Positions 10,690-18,769 of a DNA stretch of 64,000 bases are shown one piece after another; the stretch's first letter is position 1; every line of letters begins with the position of its first letter. The notes beneath the pieces were generated by a model. It saw nothing but the letters and a program-made list of their open reading frames with translations. It was not told the origin of the DNA and did not search any database. The stretch spans positions 970,830 to 1,034,829 of the forward strand of contig NZ_LMMV01000012.1 of the NCBI RefSeq assembly GCF_001422405.1, given 5' to 3'. Position numbers and translations under genes: made by a program. Origin of the DNA: Pseudorhodoferax sp. Leaf267. Its GTDB lineage: Bacteria > Pseudomonadota > Gammaproteobacteria > Burkholderiales > Burkholderiaceae_C.

Positions 10690-11319
10690 TCAGCGCAGCC
10701 GGTAGCGCAGGACGCGCCCGCCGCGCACGACGGAATCCAGGCCCACCCAGTCGCCGTTCGGCAGCGTCCAGACATCGATGGGCTGCTGCGGCCCGGTGAT
10801 GCGCCAGCGCTCGGCAGGCGTCGATTGGCCGCGCACGTCGATGGGGCCGCTGCCCATGGCCTGGATGCGCACGCGCTCGTACTGGCCGGTCTGCGCGTTG
10901 AGCAACTGCGTCTGCGTGCGGATCGCCGGGCTCCAGTAGGCAAAGCTCATCACGCAGCCGGGCAGTGCCTGGGTGCCGGCGGCCGTTGACACCTCCAGTG
11001 CCTGGCCGCGCGCTTGGGCCTGCACGCGGCCGGCCTCGCCGTCGTCGTCGGTGGTGGCGGTCAGGCCCGCCAGGCAGTGGCCGCGCCATTGCTCGGTGGC
11101 CCGGTGCTGGTAACGGTAGACGGACAGGCCCAGCAGCCTCACGTCGAACTGCGCCTCGCTGGTCACGCTGCGGGCGTCCGCGGGGCCGGTGATGCGGAAG
11201 CGGTGCTGGCCGATGGGCTTGTCGTCCAGCGACACGCTGAAGTCCAGGTCCTGCGCGAACGAACAAGGCACGGCCAGCAACAGGCCCACTACGCCCACGT
11301 ACAGGCGCAAGCTGCTCAC
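10690..11319 (-). CDS. exported DUF6134 family protein
   Basis: A 209-residue protein starting at GTG 11319, overlapping the stop of the DUF1295 gene as GTGA, which implies translational coupling. Residues 1-22 are a cleavable signal peptide (LYVGVVGLLLAVPCSFA). The mature part is rich in beta strands (FSVSLDDKPIGQHRFRITG) and ends in a basic LRYRLR. It matches what I know as DUF6134, an uncharacterised periplasmic family often found beside DUF1295 and Cfa-like genes. The role may be to bind or carry the lipid product of this operon; that is inference. Confidence 0.75.
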   Translation of the reverse strand: MSSLRLYVGVVGLLLAVPCSFAQDLDFSVSLDDKPIGQHRFRITGPADARSVTSEAQFDVRLLGLSVYRYQHRATEQWRGHCLAGLTATTDDDGEAGRVQAQARGQALEVSTAAGTQALPGCVMSFAYWSPAIRTQTQLLNAQTGQYERVRIQAMGSGPIDVRGQSTPAERWRITGPQQPIDVWTLPNGDWVGLDSVVRGGRVLRYRLR

Positions 11320-12119
11320 GAGGCGCCCTTGCGCACCGGCCCGGGGATGAAGGCGTTGGTGCGCGCGATGTAGGCGCGGTAGGCTGGCCGGCGTTCGGTG
11401 ATGTCCTTTTCGGTCAGGCTGACGCCGGAGACCTTGAGCAGCAGCACGGTCATCAGCAGCGGCGAGACCATGGTCCAGGCACCGCCCCAGCCCGCGCCGG
11501 CCACTGCCACGAGCCACAGGCCCCACCACACGCAGGCCTCGCCGAAGTAGTTGGGGTGCCGCGTGTAGCGCCACAGGCCACGGTCCATGACCTGGCCCTT
11601 GTGCGCGGGGTCGGCCTTGAAGCGCGCGAGCTGCCAGTCGCCCACGGCCTCGAACCCCAGGCCGAAGACGGCCAGCGCCAGGCCGATCGCATCGAGCACA
11701 TGCAAGGCGCTGCCGGCCTGCGCGCCCGCGAGGAAGGGCGCCGACACCACCCAGGCCAGCACGGCCTGCAGGGCGAACACCAGGTACAGGCTCTTGAATG
11801 CGAAACCGGGCTCGTTGCGTGCGCGGATCTCCTGGTAGCGCCGCTCTTCTCCGTGGCCCCAGTTGCGCCAGGTGATGAACAGGCTGAGCCGCAAGGCCCA
11901 CGCACTGGCCACCAGCAGCATGGCCAGCCCGCGTGCACCGGCCGTGGGCAGCAGCACCAGGTAAGCCCAGCCCGCGCCGACGATCAGCACCGACCAGACG
12001 CGGTCGACCAGGCTCACGTCCGAGCGCAGCAGGCTGGCGAGCCAGGTCAGCACGGCCAGGCCGGCCGTGAGCGCCAGGCCGGCCAGGGCCGCATGCAAAG
12101 GTGATCCGGCGTCAGGCAT
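11316..12119 (-). CDS. DUF1295 family membrane protein (steroid 5-alpha-reductase-like)
   Basis: A 267-residue polytopic membrane protein with six or seven predicted segments. The family hallmarks are near the C-terminus: GLWRYTRHPNYFGEACVWWG, then VSGVSLTEKD and RRPAYRAYI. This is the DUF1295 family, related to steroid 5-alpha reductases and isoprenylcysteine methyltransferases, so a membrane-embedded NADPH-dependent ene reductase or a methyltransferase is possible. It overlaps DUF2878 upstream by 8 bp and DUF6134 downstream by 4 bp. In other bacteria this family sits with Cfa-like methyltransferases, supporting a lipid-modifying role. Confidence 0.85.
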   Translation of the reverse strand: MPDAGSPLHAALAGLALTAGLAVLTWLASLLRSDVSLVDRVWSVLIVGAGWAYLVLLPTAGARGLAMLLVASAWALRLSLFITWRNWGHGEERRYQEIRARNEPGFAFKSLYLVFALQAVLAWVVSAPFLAGAQAGSALHVLDAIGLALAVFGLGFEAVGDWQLARFKADPAHKGQVMDRGLWRYTRHPNYFGEACVWWGLWLVAVAGAGWGGAWTMVSPLLMTVLLLKVSGVSLTEKDITERRPAYRAYIARTNAFIPGPVRKGAS

Positions 12120-12714
12120 GGATGGCCTCCGGTTCCGTCACGCCGTCCAGGCGCGCCGACAGCCGCACCAGCACCGGCAGCACCACGGCCCAGACCAGCG
12201 CCAGCGTGGCAACGGCCAGGCCTGGGTGCAGGAACTGCGCGCCGCCCATCCGCACGCCGGCGCTGAAGGCCATCGGCCCTGCCACCGCGCCCACTGCGGC
12301 GGCCAGCCACCAGCGCCCGCGCAGCCAGCGCAGCGTGACATTCAGCGCGATCGCCAGCAGCGCCCACAGCGCCACCATCCAGTACGGCGGCAGGTCGGAG
12401 AACGGCTGGCCCGACGGATAGGCCACATTGCCCTGCAGCACCACCAGCGTCTCGACCACGGCGCCGACCAGCCCGGTCAGCAGCACCAGCTTCGCCTCCT
12501 GCGCGGGCCGTGCCGACACCGCCAGATGCCAGGCGATTGCCGCTGCCACGCAGGCCGTGCCCGCCATGGGATGCTGCGCGGCTGCGCCCAGCACGGCAGC
12601 GAACCAGGCCGCTTGCGATATGACGACGTTGGCCAGCTGCATGGCGCGCGTCGGCCGGGTGGTGGCGCCTGCGCCGGTCGGCGCCGCCGGGGCCTGAGGC
12701 CAGATGCTGGCCAT
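12112..12714 (-). CDS. DUF2878 family membrane protein
   Basis: A 200-residue integral membrane protein with about five hydrophobic segments and a conserved-looking middle (VVETLVVLQGNVAYPSGQPF, then PPYWMVALWALLA) typical of DUF2878. ATG 12714 overlaps the stop of the upstream methyltransferase by one base (TGATG); a GTG at 12717 or ATG 12642 are alternatives. Function unknown. It is sandwiched between the SAM methyltransferase and DUF1295 in one overlapping operon. That combination recurs in the photo-oxidative-stress lipid clusters of other Proteobacteria, so involvement in synthesis of a modified membrane fatty acid is plausible. Confidence 0.8.
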   Translation of the reverse strand: MASIWPQAPAAPTGAGATTRPTRAMQLANVVISQAAWFAAVLGAAAQHPMAGTACVAAAIAWHLAVSARPAQEAKLVLLTGLVGAVVETLVVLQGNVAYPSGQPFSDLPPYWMVALWALLAIALNVTLRWLRGRWWLAAAVGAVAGPMAFSAGVRMGGAQFLHPGLAVATLALVWAVVLPVLVRLSARLDGVTEPEAIHA

Positions 12715-13772
12715 CACGCGCGCGGCTCAAACAAGTAGTGGCTCACCCACCACTGCTGGCCGCCCGCGTAGCCGAACAGCTCTTCCACGGCCAGGAAGAA
12801 CAGCCGCCAGCGGTTCCACCAGACGGTGGCCTGGTATTCGCCGTAGGTGGCGGCCAGGATGGGCATCAGCGTGGCGCGGCTGGCGTCCATGTTGGCCAGC
12901 CAGGCGGCGGACGTGCGCTGGTAGTGTTTGCCGTCCCAGCGCCAGCGCTGCAACAGGCGCAGATCGTCCTGGCACCACAGGGCCAGGTCGTCGCTGGGCA
13001 TCATGCCGCCGGAGAAGAAATACCGGCTCATCCAGTCGCTGTCGTCGCGCGCCTCGAAGGGGTAAGGCGCCTCGCGGTGCGCGAACACGTGCATGAAGAA
13101 GCGCCCGCCCGGCTCCAGCCAGCGGGCCACCTTGGCGAAGGCGCGCGGCCAGTTGCGCAGGTGCTCGAACATCTCGACCGAGACCACGCGGTCGAACTGC
13201 TCTTCGGTGTCGAAGTCGTTCATGTCGCGCGTCAGCACGCGCAGGTTGGCCAGCCCGCGCCGCGCGGCTTCGGCCTCGATCCAGGCGCGCTGCGACTGCG
13301 AGTTGGACAGCGCCGTGATCCAGCTGCCCGGGTAGTGCTCGGCCATCCACAGCGACAGCGAGCCCCAGCCGCAGCCCAGTTCCAGCACGCGCTGGCCGTC
13401 CTGCAGTTGGGCGCGGCTGCAGGTGGCGGTCAGCGCGGCGGCTTCGGCCTCTTGCAGCGTCTGCACGCCGGGCGCCCAGTGGCAGCTGCTGTATTTGCGG
13501 TGCGGCCCCAGCACCTGCGCGAAGAACGCGGCCGGCACCTCGTAGTGCTGCTCGTTGGCTTTCTCGGCCAGCGGCGCCACATCCGCTGCGCGCATGTGGG
13601 CCAGGAACGCGCGTGTCAGCGAGGCGCAGGCTTCGGCATCGCCACTGTCCAGTTCGGCAAGCCGCTGGCGCAGCAAGTGGCGGATGCCGACCCGCAGAAC
13701 GCGGTCGGGCAGGCGGCCCTGTTCGGCCCAATGCAGGGCAGTGGCCGTGGACAGGCTGGGGTTGCGGGACAT
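12714..13772 (-). CDS. SAM-dependent methyltransferase, cyclopropane-fatty-acid-synthase-like
   Basis: A 352-residue class I methyltransferase starting at ATG 13772. The SAM-binding motif I is VLELGCGWGSLSLWMAEHYP, preceded by a substrate loop (HYEVPAAFFAQVLG, then YSSCHW) like that of Cfa. VVSVEMFEHLRNWP is motif III. The C-terminal half (MSRYFFSGGMMPSDD and WWNRWRLFFLAVEELFGYA) matches the Cfa-like/coclaurine N-methyltransferase subgroup rather than true E. coli Cfa, which is longer. Likely reaction: methyl transfer to an unsaturated acyl chain. First gene of a tightly overlapping set with DUF2878, DUF1295 and DUF6134, 93 bp after the FNR-like gene. Confidence 0.86.
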   Translation of the reverse strand: MSRNPSLSTATALHWAEQGRLPDRVLRVGIRHLLRQRLAELDSGDAEACASLTRAFLAHMRAADVAPLAEKANEQHYEVPAAFFAQVLGPHRKYSSCHWAPGVQTLQEAEAAALTATCSRAQLQDGQRVLELGCGWGSLSLWMAEHYPGSWITALSNSQSQRAWIEAEAARRGLANLRVLTRDMNDFDTEEQFDRVVSVEMFEHLRNWPRAFAKVARWLEPGGRFFMHVFAHREAPYPFEARDDSDWMSRYFFSGGMMPSDDLALWCQDDLRLLQRWRWDGKHYQRTSAAWLANMDASRATLMPILAATYGEYQATVWWNRWRLFFLAVEELFGYAGGQQWWVSHYLFEPRA

Positions 13773-13865
13773 GCGGGTATCCAGGCAAGAGGCACGCCGG
13801 GATGGCGGCCGTTGCCGGTCGTACGCAGGAAGGCGGGGTTTGGATCGCCCGCGCGGCCGAAAGGC

Positions 13866-14894
13866 TCAGACGCCCAGCAGGCGATGCAGCCGCGTGGACG
13901 TGGTCGTGTACTCCACCACCACCTTGCGCCCGGCCTGCAGCCGCTCGGCCGCGTCGTAGGCGGCCAGCGTGGCCTCGTGGAAGGCGCACAGGATCAGCTT
14001 CTTCTTGCCGGGGTAGTGGTTGATGTCGCCGACCGCGTAGATGCCGGGCATGGCGGTGGCGCAAGTGGCGGGGTCGACGACGAGCTGCTTGCGCTCCAGC
14101 GCCAGGCCCCAGTCGGCGATGGCGCCCAGGCGGGGTGACAGGCCCTGGCGCACGAGCAGCAGGTCCAGCGCCAGCCTGGTGTCGGCGCCTTCGGCGTGGC
14201 TGAGGACGAGTTGCGCAAGCCGGCCGTCACCGGCCAGCTCGAAGCCCGTGGGCTGGCCGATCGCGACCTGGACGCGGCCGGCGTCGCGCAGTTGCTGCAG
14301 CGCGGCGAGCTGGGCGGCGTCGGCCTCGAAGCCGTCGCGCCGGTGCACAAGCGTGATGCTGGCCGGTGGCGGTTCGGCCTGGGCGAAGTGCAGCGCCGAG
14401 GCCACGGCTTCCTCGCCGCCGCCGGCGATCGCCAGGTGCAGGCCGGTAACCGGCGCATCGTCCGGCAGGTGGTAGTGCAGTTGCCCGCCCTCGAACGTTT
14501 CGATGCCGGGAATCCGCAGGCGCCGCGGCTGGAACGCGCCGATCCCGGCGGCGATGAAGACAGTGCGTGTCAGGAACGCTGTACCGGCGCTGGTCGTGAG
14601 CCGCAGGCGGCCGTCTGCCTCGGTGGCCAGCGTGGCGATCTCCTGGCCCAGGTGGAAAACCGGGGCGAACGGCGCGACCTGTCGCTGCAACGACGCAACC
14701 AGCTCGCGCCCCGTGCACACCGGCACCCCGGGAATGTCGTAGATGGGCTTGTCGGCGTAGAGCGCCGCGCACTGGCCGCCCACGTAGGGCAGCACGTCCA
14801 CGATGTGGCTGTGAGCTTCCTGCAGGCCGAGCTGGAAGGCCTGGAACAGCCCGGCCGGGCCGGCACCGATGATCAGCGCATCGGTTTCGATCAC
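13866..14894 (-). CDS. thioredoxin-reductase-like ferredoxin-NADP reductase
   Basis: A 342-residue flavoprotein starting at GTG 14894. The FAD loop GAGPAG is at the N-terminus (ALIIGAGPAGLFQAF). VDVLPYVGGQCAALYADKPIYD matches the FNR type 2 family. The NADPH site (LAIAGGGEEAVASAL) and the second FAD motif (GIYAVGDINHYPGKKKLI) follow. The redox-active CxxC of true thioredoxin reductases is absent, supporting ferredoxin/flavodoxin reductase activity. It starts 14 bp after fdxA, so the two probably form an electron-transfer pair. The ORF continues further upstream, but that part is the antisense-like extension through fdxA. Confidence 0.85.
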   Translation of the reverse strand: MIETDALIIGAGPAGLFQAFQLGLQEAHSHIVDVLPYVGGQCAALYADKPIYDIPGVPVCTGRELVASLQRQVAPFAPVFHLGQEIATLATEADGRLRLTTSAGTAFLTRTVFIAAGIGAFQPRRLRIPGIETFEGGQLHYHLPDDAPVTGLHLAIAGGGEEAVASALHFAQAEPPPASITLVHRRDGFEADAAQLAALQQLRDAGRVQVAIGQPTGFELAGDGRLAQLVLSHAEGADTRLALDLLLVRQGLSPRLGAIADWGLALERKQLVVDPATCATAMPGIYAVGDINHYPGKKKLILCAFHEATLAAYDAAERLQAGRKVVVEYTTTSTRLHRLLGV

Positions 14895-14907
14895 GGCCGT
14901 GCGGGGC

Positions 14908-15237
14908 TCAGCGGACGAGTTCGGACAGCTTGCCCGTCTTGTCCTTCCAGTCGTCGGCATCGGGCAGCGCAGCCTTGCGCTTGGTGATGCTCTTCCAGCC
15001 ATCGGCCAGCGCGAGTTCGGCGTTGAGCTTGATGAAGGCGAGCTGGTCCGCCGGCAGGTCTTCCTCGGCAAAGATGGCGTTGACCGGGCACTCGGGAATG
15101 CAGACTGCGCAGTCGATGCATTCGTCCGGGTCGATCACCAGCATGTTCGGGCCTTCGCGGAAGCAGTCCACGGGACACACGTCGACGCAGTCGGTGTATT
15201 TGCAGCGGATACAGTTTTCGGAGACGACGTGGGTCAT
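14908..15237 (-). CDS. fdxA: 7Fe ferredoxin FdxA
   Basis: A 109-residue ferredoxin from ATG 15237. Cysteines C9, C17, C21 and C40, C43, C46, C50 fit one [3Fe-4S] and one [4Fe-4S] cluster, with extra C12 and C25. The N-terminal sequence [20 protein letters not shown] is nearly diagnostic for the FdxA family of proteobacteria. The C-terminal half is an acidic/lysine-rich helical extension ([20 protein letters not shown]) typical of the family. It is followed 14 bp later by an FNR-like reductase and further downstream by the Cfa-like cluster. It lies 109 bp downstream of the cysN stop, so it probably has its own promoter. Confidence 0.95.
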   Translation of the reverse strand: MTHVVSENCIRCKYTDCVDVCPVDCFREGPNMLVIDPDECIDCAVCIPECPVNAIFAEEDLPADQLAFIKLNAELALADGWKSITKRKAALPDADDWKDKTGKLSELVR

Positions 15238-15346
15238 GGTGGTCGGGGTGCGGGCGGGTGGGCCGCTGGGGAAAACCCGCGATTCTAGGGAAATTTCCGC
15301 CGCAGGGCCTGGCGCGGCCTCGCGGCGGTCATGGATGTGGCGCGGA

Positions 15347-16684
15347 TCAGCGCACCAGCACGGCTGCCGCCGTCTTGTGCGAGGCCTGGTCCACCAGCAC
15401 CAGCGCGCCCAGCGTGCGCGATTGCTGGTAGGGCAACGTGGCAACGGCGTCCTGCAGCAGCAGCTCGACCTGGCCGATGGCGTTGGCCTCCAGTTGGGTT
15501 GCGTCTTCCTCGGCCAGCGTGTGGATGTCGAGCCGGTGCACGATGCGGCGCACCTTGGCCTTGACCCAGCGGTGGCCGTGCAGCGCCCAGTAGGCGCGGC
15601 CAGGCACGAGCGGCTCGTCGTCCATCCAGGCGACGGTGGCGTTCAGCTCGCGCGAGACGGGCAGGGCCGCGCCCTCGTCGGTCTCGGCCAGCAGCCAGTC
15701 GCCGCGCGACACATCGACCTCGCGGTCCAGCACGATGCCGGCGCTGTGGCCCGCGGCCACGGCCTTTTCGTCGCGCACATGGGTCAGCACGCGGGCGATG
15801 CTGGCGCTCTTGCCGCTGGGCATCACGCGCACGCGCTGGCCGGCTTCGGCCTTGCCCGTGGCCACGCGGCCCCAGAACACGCGCCTGCCCTGCGAGGTGT
15901 CGGACGAGGACGAGAACTTCTCGACCCACTGCACCGGGAACGCCAGCGGCAGCGCGGTCTCGGCCGGCGTATTGGACAGGCCCTCCAGGATGCGCAGCAG
16001 GGTGGCGCCGTGGTAGCCGCACCAGTGCGCCTCGGGCGCCGCGTCGACCACGTTCCAGCCCTTGAGCGCCGACACCGGCACGATGGCTTCGACGGCGATG
16101 CCGGCCTCGGCGGCGAAAGCCGTGAGGGCCGCCGAGATGCGCGTGAACGCCTGCTCGGGGTCGGTCACCGCGTCCAGCTTGTTGACGGCGAACACGATGG
16201 CCGGCACGCGCAGCAGCTGCACCAGCAGGGCATGGCGACGCGTCTGCTCCAGCAGCGGGAAGCTGGCGTCCTGCCAGGCCAGCTTGGTCGCGTCGACCAG
16301 CAGCACGGCGCAGTCGGCGCTGGATGCGGCCGTGACCATGTTGCGCGTGTACTGCTCGTGGCCCGGCGTGTCGCCGATGATGAACTTGCGCCGGGTGGTC
16401 GAGAAATAGCGGTAGGCCACGTCGATCGTGATGCCTTGCTCGCGCTCGGCCGACAGGCCGTCGGTCAGCAGCGCAAGGTCGGTCACGCGGCCGTCCTGGC
16501 CCTGGCGCTGCACGCCAGCGAGCTGGTCCGACAGCACGGCCTTGCTGTCCACCAGCAGGCGGCCGATCAGCGTGCTCTTGCCGTCGTCGACCGAGCCGCA
16601 GGTGATGAATTTCAGGGCGGCGGCGGGTGCCGCATCGTTGGAGGCCTCGGTCACGGCGGGGTGCTCAACAAGCATGGCGGTCAT
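15347..16684 (-). CDS. cysN: sulfate adenylyltransferase subunit 1 (GTPase)
   Basis: A 445-residue translation-factor-type GTPase. ATG 16684 overlaps the cysD stop by one base (TGATG). G1 is [13 protein letters not shown], switch/G3 is DTPGHEQY, and G4 is AVNKLDAV; the EF-Tu-like beta domains follow. CysN uses GTP hydrolysis to drive ATP sulfurylase (sulfate + ATP to APS) with CysD. The protein ends without any CysC (APS kinase) extension, unlike CysNC fusions. Last gene of the assimilatory sulfate operon. Cytoplasmic. The reading frame extends upstream inside cysD, but the domain begins right at the chosen start. Confidence 0.94.
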   Translation of the reverse strand: MTAMLVEHPAVTEASNDAAPAAALKFITCGSVDDGKSTLIGRLLVDSKAVLSDQLAGVQRQGQDGRVTDLALLTDGLSAEREQGITIDVAYRYFSTTRRKFIIGDTPGHEQYTRNMVTAASSADCAVLLVDATKLAWQDASFPLLEQTRRHALLVQLLRVPAIVFAVNKLDAVTDPEQAFTRISAALTAFAAEAGIAVEAIVPVSALKGWNVVDAAPEAHWCGYHGATLLRILEGLSNTPAETALPLAFPVQWVEKFSSSSDTSQGRRVFWGRVATGKAEAGQRVRVMPSGKSASIARVLTHVRDEKAVAAGHSAGIVLDREVDVSRGDWLLAETDEGAALPVSRELNATVAWMDDEPLVPGRAYWALHGHRWVKAKVRRIVHRLDIHTLAEEDATQLEANAIGQVELLLQDAVATLPYQQSRTLGALVLVDQASHKTAAAVLVR

Positions 16685-17646
16685 CAGAAATACCCATCTT
16701 TCTTGCGCTTCTCCATCGAAGCCTCGGAGGTCTTGTCGTCCATGCGCGTCGCGCCGCGCTCGCTCACGTCGGACAGCAGCGTCTCCACCACGATCTCGTC
16801 CGGCGTGCTGGCCAGGCTCTCGACCGGGCAGGTGCAGGTGATGTCGCCCACGGTGCGAAAGCGCACCTGGCGGCGCTCGGCGGTCTCGCCTTCCTTGAGC
16901 GGCGTGAGTTCGGTGACGGGCACCAGCAGGCCGCGGCGCTCGACCACGGTGCGCTCGTGGCTGTAGTACAGCGAGGGCAGGGCGATGTTCTCGCGGGCGA
17001 TGTACTGCCACACGTCCTGCTCGGTCCAGTTGGAAATCGGGAACACGCGGAAGTGCTCGCCGGGCTGCAGCCGGGTGTTGAACAGTGTCCACAGCTCGGG
17101 CCGCTGGGCCTTGGGTTGCCATTGGCCGAAGCTGTCGCGGTGCGAGAAGATGCGCTCCTTGGCGCGGGCCTTCTCTTCGTCGCGGCGGGCGCCGCCGATC
17201 AGCGCGTCGAAGCGGAATTCCTCGATGGCCTCCAGCAGCGTGACCGACTGGTGCACGTTGCGCGACTCGCCCGGGTGGGCCAGGCGCACGGTGCCGCGGG
17301 CCATGGAATCTTCCACGCTGCGCACGATCAGTTCGGCGCCCAGTTCCTTGGCGCGCAGGTCACGGAAGTCGGTCACTTCATGGAAGTTGTGGCCCGTGTC
17401 GATCATCAGCAGCGGGTAGGGGATGCGGCCGGCGCCGAAAGCCTTCTCGGCGCACTTGAGCAGGACCAGCGAGTCCTTGCCGCCCGAGAACAGCAGCGTG
17501 GGGCGCTCGAAGGCGGCGGCCACTTCGCGCAGGATGAAGATGGCTTCTTCTTCCAGCGCGTCCAGTTGGGCGTTGGCCAGTGGGGCGTGGGCGACAGGCG
17601 GTTGCAGCATGTCGGTGTGTTCTTCGAATTGGGTGCGCGCGTTCAT
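16684..17646 (-). CDS. cysD: sulfate adenylyltransferase subunit 2
   Basis: A 320-residue ATP-pyrophosphatase-fold enzyme starting at ATG 17646. The PP motif is LLFSGGKDSLVLL. DTGHNFHEV and the C-terminal GDITCTCPVES and RGATRMDDKTSEASMEKRK segments are diagnostic of CysD. It adenylates sulfate to APS, the first step of assimilation, in complex with CysN, whose start overlaps this gene's stop. The cysH gene lies 54 bp upstream. About 20 extra N-terminal residues rich in Ala and Gln precede the conserved LDALEEEAIFI helix; a downstream start is possible, but none has a better ribosome site. Confidence 0.95.
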   Translation of the reverse strand: MNARTQFEEHTDMLQPPVAHAPLANAQLDALEEEAIFILREVAAAFERPTLLFSGGKDSLVLLKCAEKAFGAGRIPYPLLMIDTGHNFHEVTDFRDLRAKELGAELIVRSVEDSMARGTVRLAHPGESRNVHQSVTLLEAIEEFRFDALIGGARRDEEKARAKERIFSHRDSFGQWQPKAQRPELWTLFNTRLQPGEHFRVFPISNWTEQDVWQYIARENIALPSLYYSHERTVVERRGLLVPVTELTPLKEGETAERRQVRFRTVGDITCTCPVESLASTPDEIVVETLLSDVSERGATRMDDKTSEASMEKRKKDGYF

Positions 17647-17700
17647 GGTGGGGTCTGTGTTTCGGTGAGCCGGGAGGGGCCTGATCGGTGCAGATGGGCT

Positions 17701-18324
17701 TCAGTGGCTCAGGTGCAGGCCGCATTCGCGGTTGTCTTCACCCTTGGTCGGATCCACATAGTCGAAGTTGTTGGGCAGGTCGTGGGCCTTGCAGTAGTCG
17801 TGCAGTTCCTTGGACGACCAGTGCAGCAAGGGCGCGACCTTGATCAGCCCGTCGGGGTTGAGGCTCACCGGCTCCATCTGGGCACGCACGGCGGTGTCGG
17901 TCGCGCGCAAGGCGGTGAACCAGACCTTGGGCGCCATCTCGCGCAGCGCGCGGGTGAAGGGCTCCAGCTTCACTTCCTCGGTGAAGGCTTGGTGCCGCGG
18001 GTCGTCCAGCGTCGGCGTAGCGCCTTCCACGGCTTCGCGGTGCGCGCGCGAGCGGCGCGGCAGGTACACGTGCAGGTTCAGCTTCAGGCGCTCGGTGACT
18101 TCGTCGACGAAGCGGTAGGTGGCCTCGGTGTTGTAGCCGTTGTCCATCCAGACCACCGGCACATCCGGCTTCGCCTGCGTGACCAGGTGCAGGATGACCG
18201 CCTCGAACGGTCGGAAGTTGGTGGTCAGGATGGCCGGCTGGTGCAGGCCGAGCGCCCAATCCACCAGCGCGGGCGCGTTGCGGCCGAGTTCTGTGTTGAT
18301 GCGGGCGAGGTCGATCTGGGACAT
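17701..18324 (-). CDS. cysH: phosphoadenylyl-sulfate (or adenylyl-sulfate) reductase, short form
   Basis: A 207-residue PAPS/APS reductase-family protein from ATG 18324. The C-terminal catalytic signature ECGLH is present (DNRECGLHLSH). Only two cysteines exist, one of them in ECGLH, so the paired-cysteine motifs that hold the [4Fe-4S] cluster of APS reductases are missing. By that criterion it is the cluster-free PAPS-type enzyme using thioredoxin or glutaredoxin. The protein is shorter than typical CysH (about 240). No APS kinase gene is present in the operon, which leaves PAPS supply unexplained here. Sits between DUF934 and cysD in the sulfate operon. Confidence 0.88.
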   Translation of the reverse strand: MSQIDLARINTELGRNAPALVDWALGLHQPAILTTNFRPFEAVILHLVTQAKPDVPVVWMDNGYNTEATYRFVDEVTERLKLNLHVYLPRRSRAHREAVEGATPTLDDPRHQAFTEEVKLEPFTRALREMAPKVWFTALRATDTAVRAQMEPVSLNPDGLIKVAPLLHWSSKELHDYCKAHDLPNNFDYVDPTKGEDNRECGLHLSH

Positions 18325-18342
18325 GGTAGGTTTCTCCAGCGC

Positions 18343-18753
18343 TCAGGCGGCGACCCGGCGCTCGACCTCGGCCTCGGCCTCGGCGAAATGCGGCTCGGCG
18401 TGCACGGCATCGCCCTGGTAGAAGCCGTGGAAGCGGTCGAACTGGCGCTGTGCGGCCTCCGGGCCCAGGCCCTGGCGCAGTACGGCGACCGTGAAGCCCG
18501 AGCGCGCCATCTGCACCAGCTGGTCGATCAGCACGTCGCCCGTGGCACGGATCTCGCCCTGGTAGCCCAGACGGCGGCGCAGCAAATAGGCCTGGCTGTA
18601 GGCGCGGCCATCGGTGAACTTGGGAAAGTTCAGGTCGATGCGCTGCACTCCTTCGAGCTGCACGTCGCGCGGGTCGATGGTGTTGTCCAGCACCAGCGTG
18701 CTGGCGTCGCCCTCGGCGGGGGCCTGGTGGTCTTCGAATTTCAGGATCTGCAT
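18343..18753 (-). CDS. DUF934 protein of the sulfite-reduction operon
   Basis: A 136-residue protein starting at ATG 18753, 17 bp after the cysI stop. It matches DUF934: TLVLDNTIDPRDVQ, LNFPKFTDGRAYSQAYLLRR and LGYQGEIRATGDVLIDQL are the conserved stretches. DUF934 proteins are almost always encoded between cysI and cysH in alpha- and betaproteobacteria and are presumed to assist sulfite reductase, for example as a small electron-transfer or assembly partner. No cofactor-binding residues are obvious and there are no cysteines. The C-terminus is Glu/Ala-rich and probably disordered. Confidence 0.9.
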   Translation of the reverse strand: MQILKFEDHQAPAEGDASTLVLDNTIDPRDVQLEGVQRIDLNFPKFTDGRAYSQAYLLRRRLGYQGEIRATGDVLIDQLVQMARSGFTVAVLRQGLGPEAAQRQFDRFHGFYQGDAVHAEPHFAEAEAEVERRVAA

Positions 18754-18769
18754 CGTGGTCTCTCTGCGC

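Noticed and set aside
13866..15071. An FNR protein starting at 15071
   Set aside because: The extra 59 residues are the out-of-frame shadow of fdxA. The FAD loop begins right after GTG 14894.
15347..16684. A CysNC fusion supplying APS kinase
   Set aside because: The protein ends after the EF-Tu-like domains at 445 residues; no second P-loop follows.
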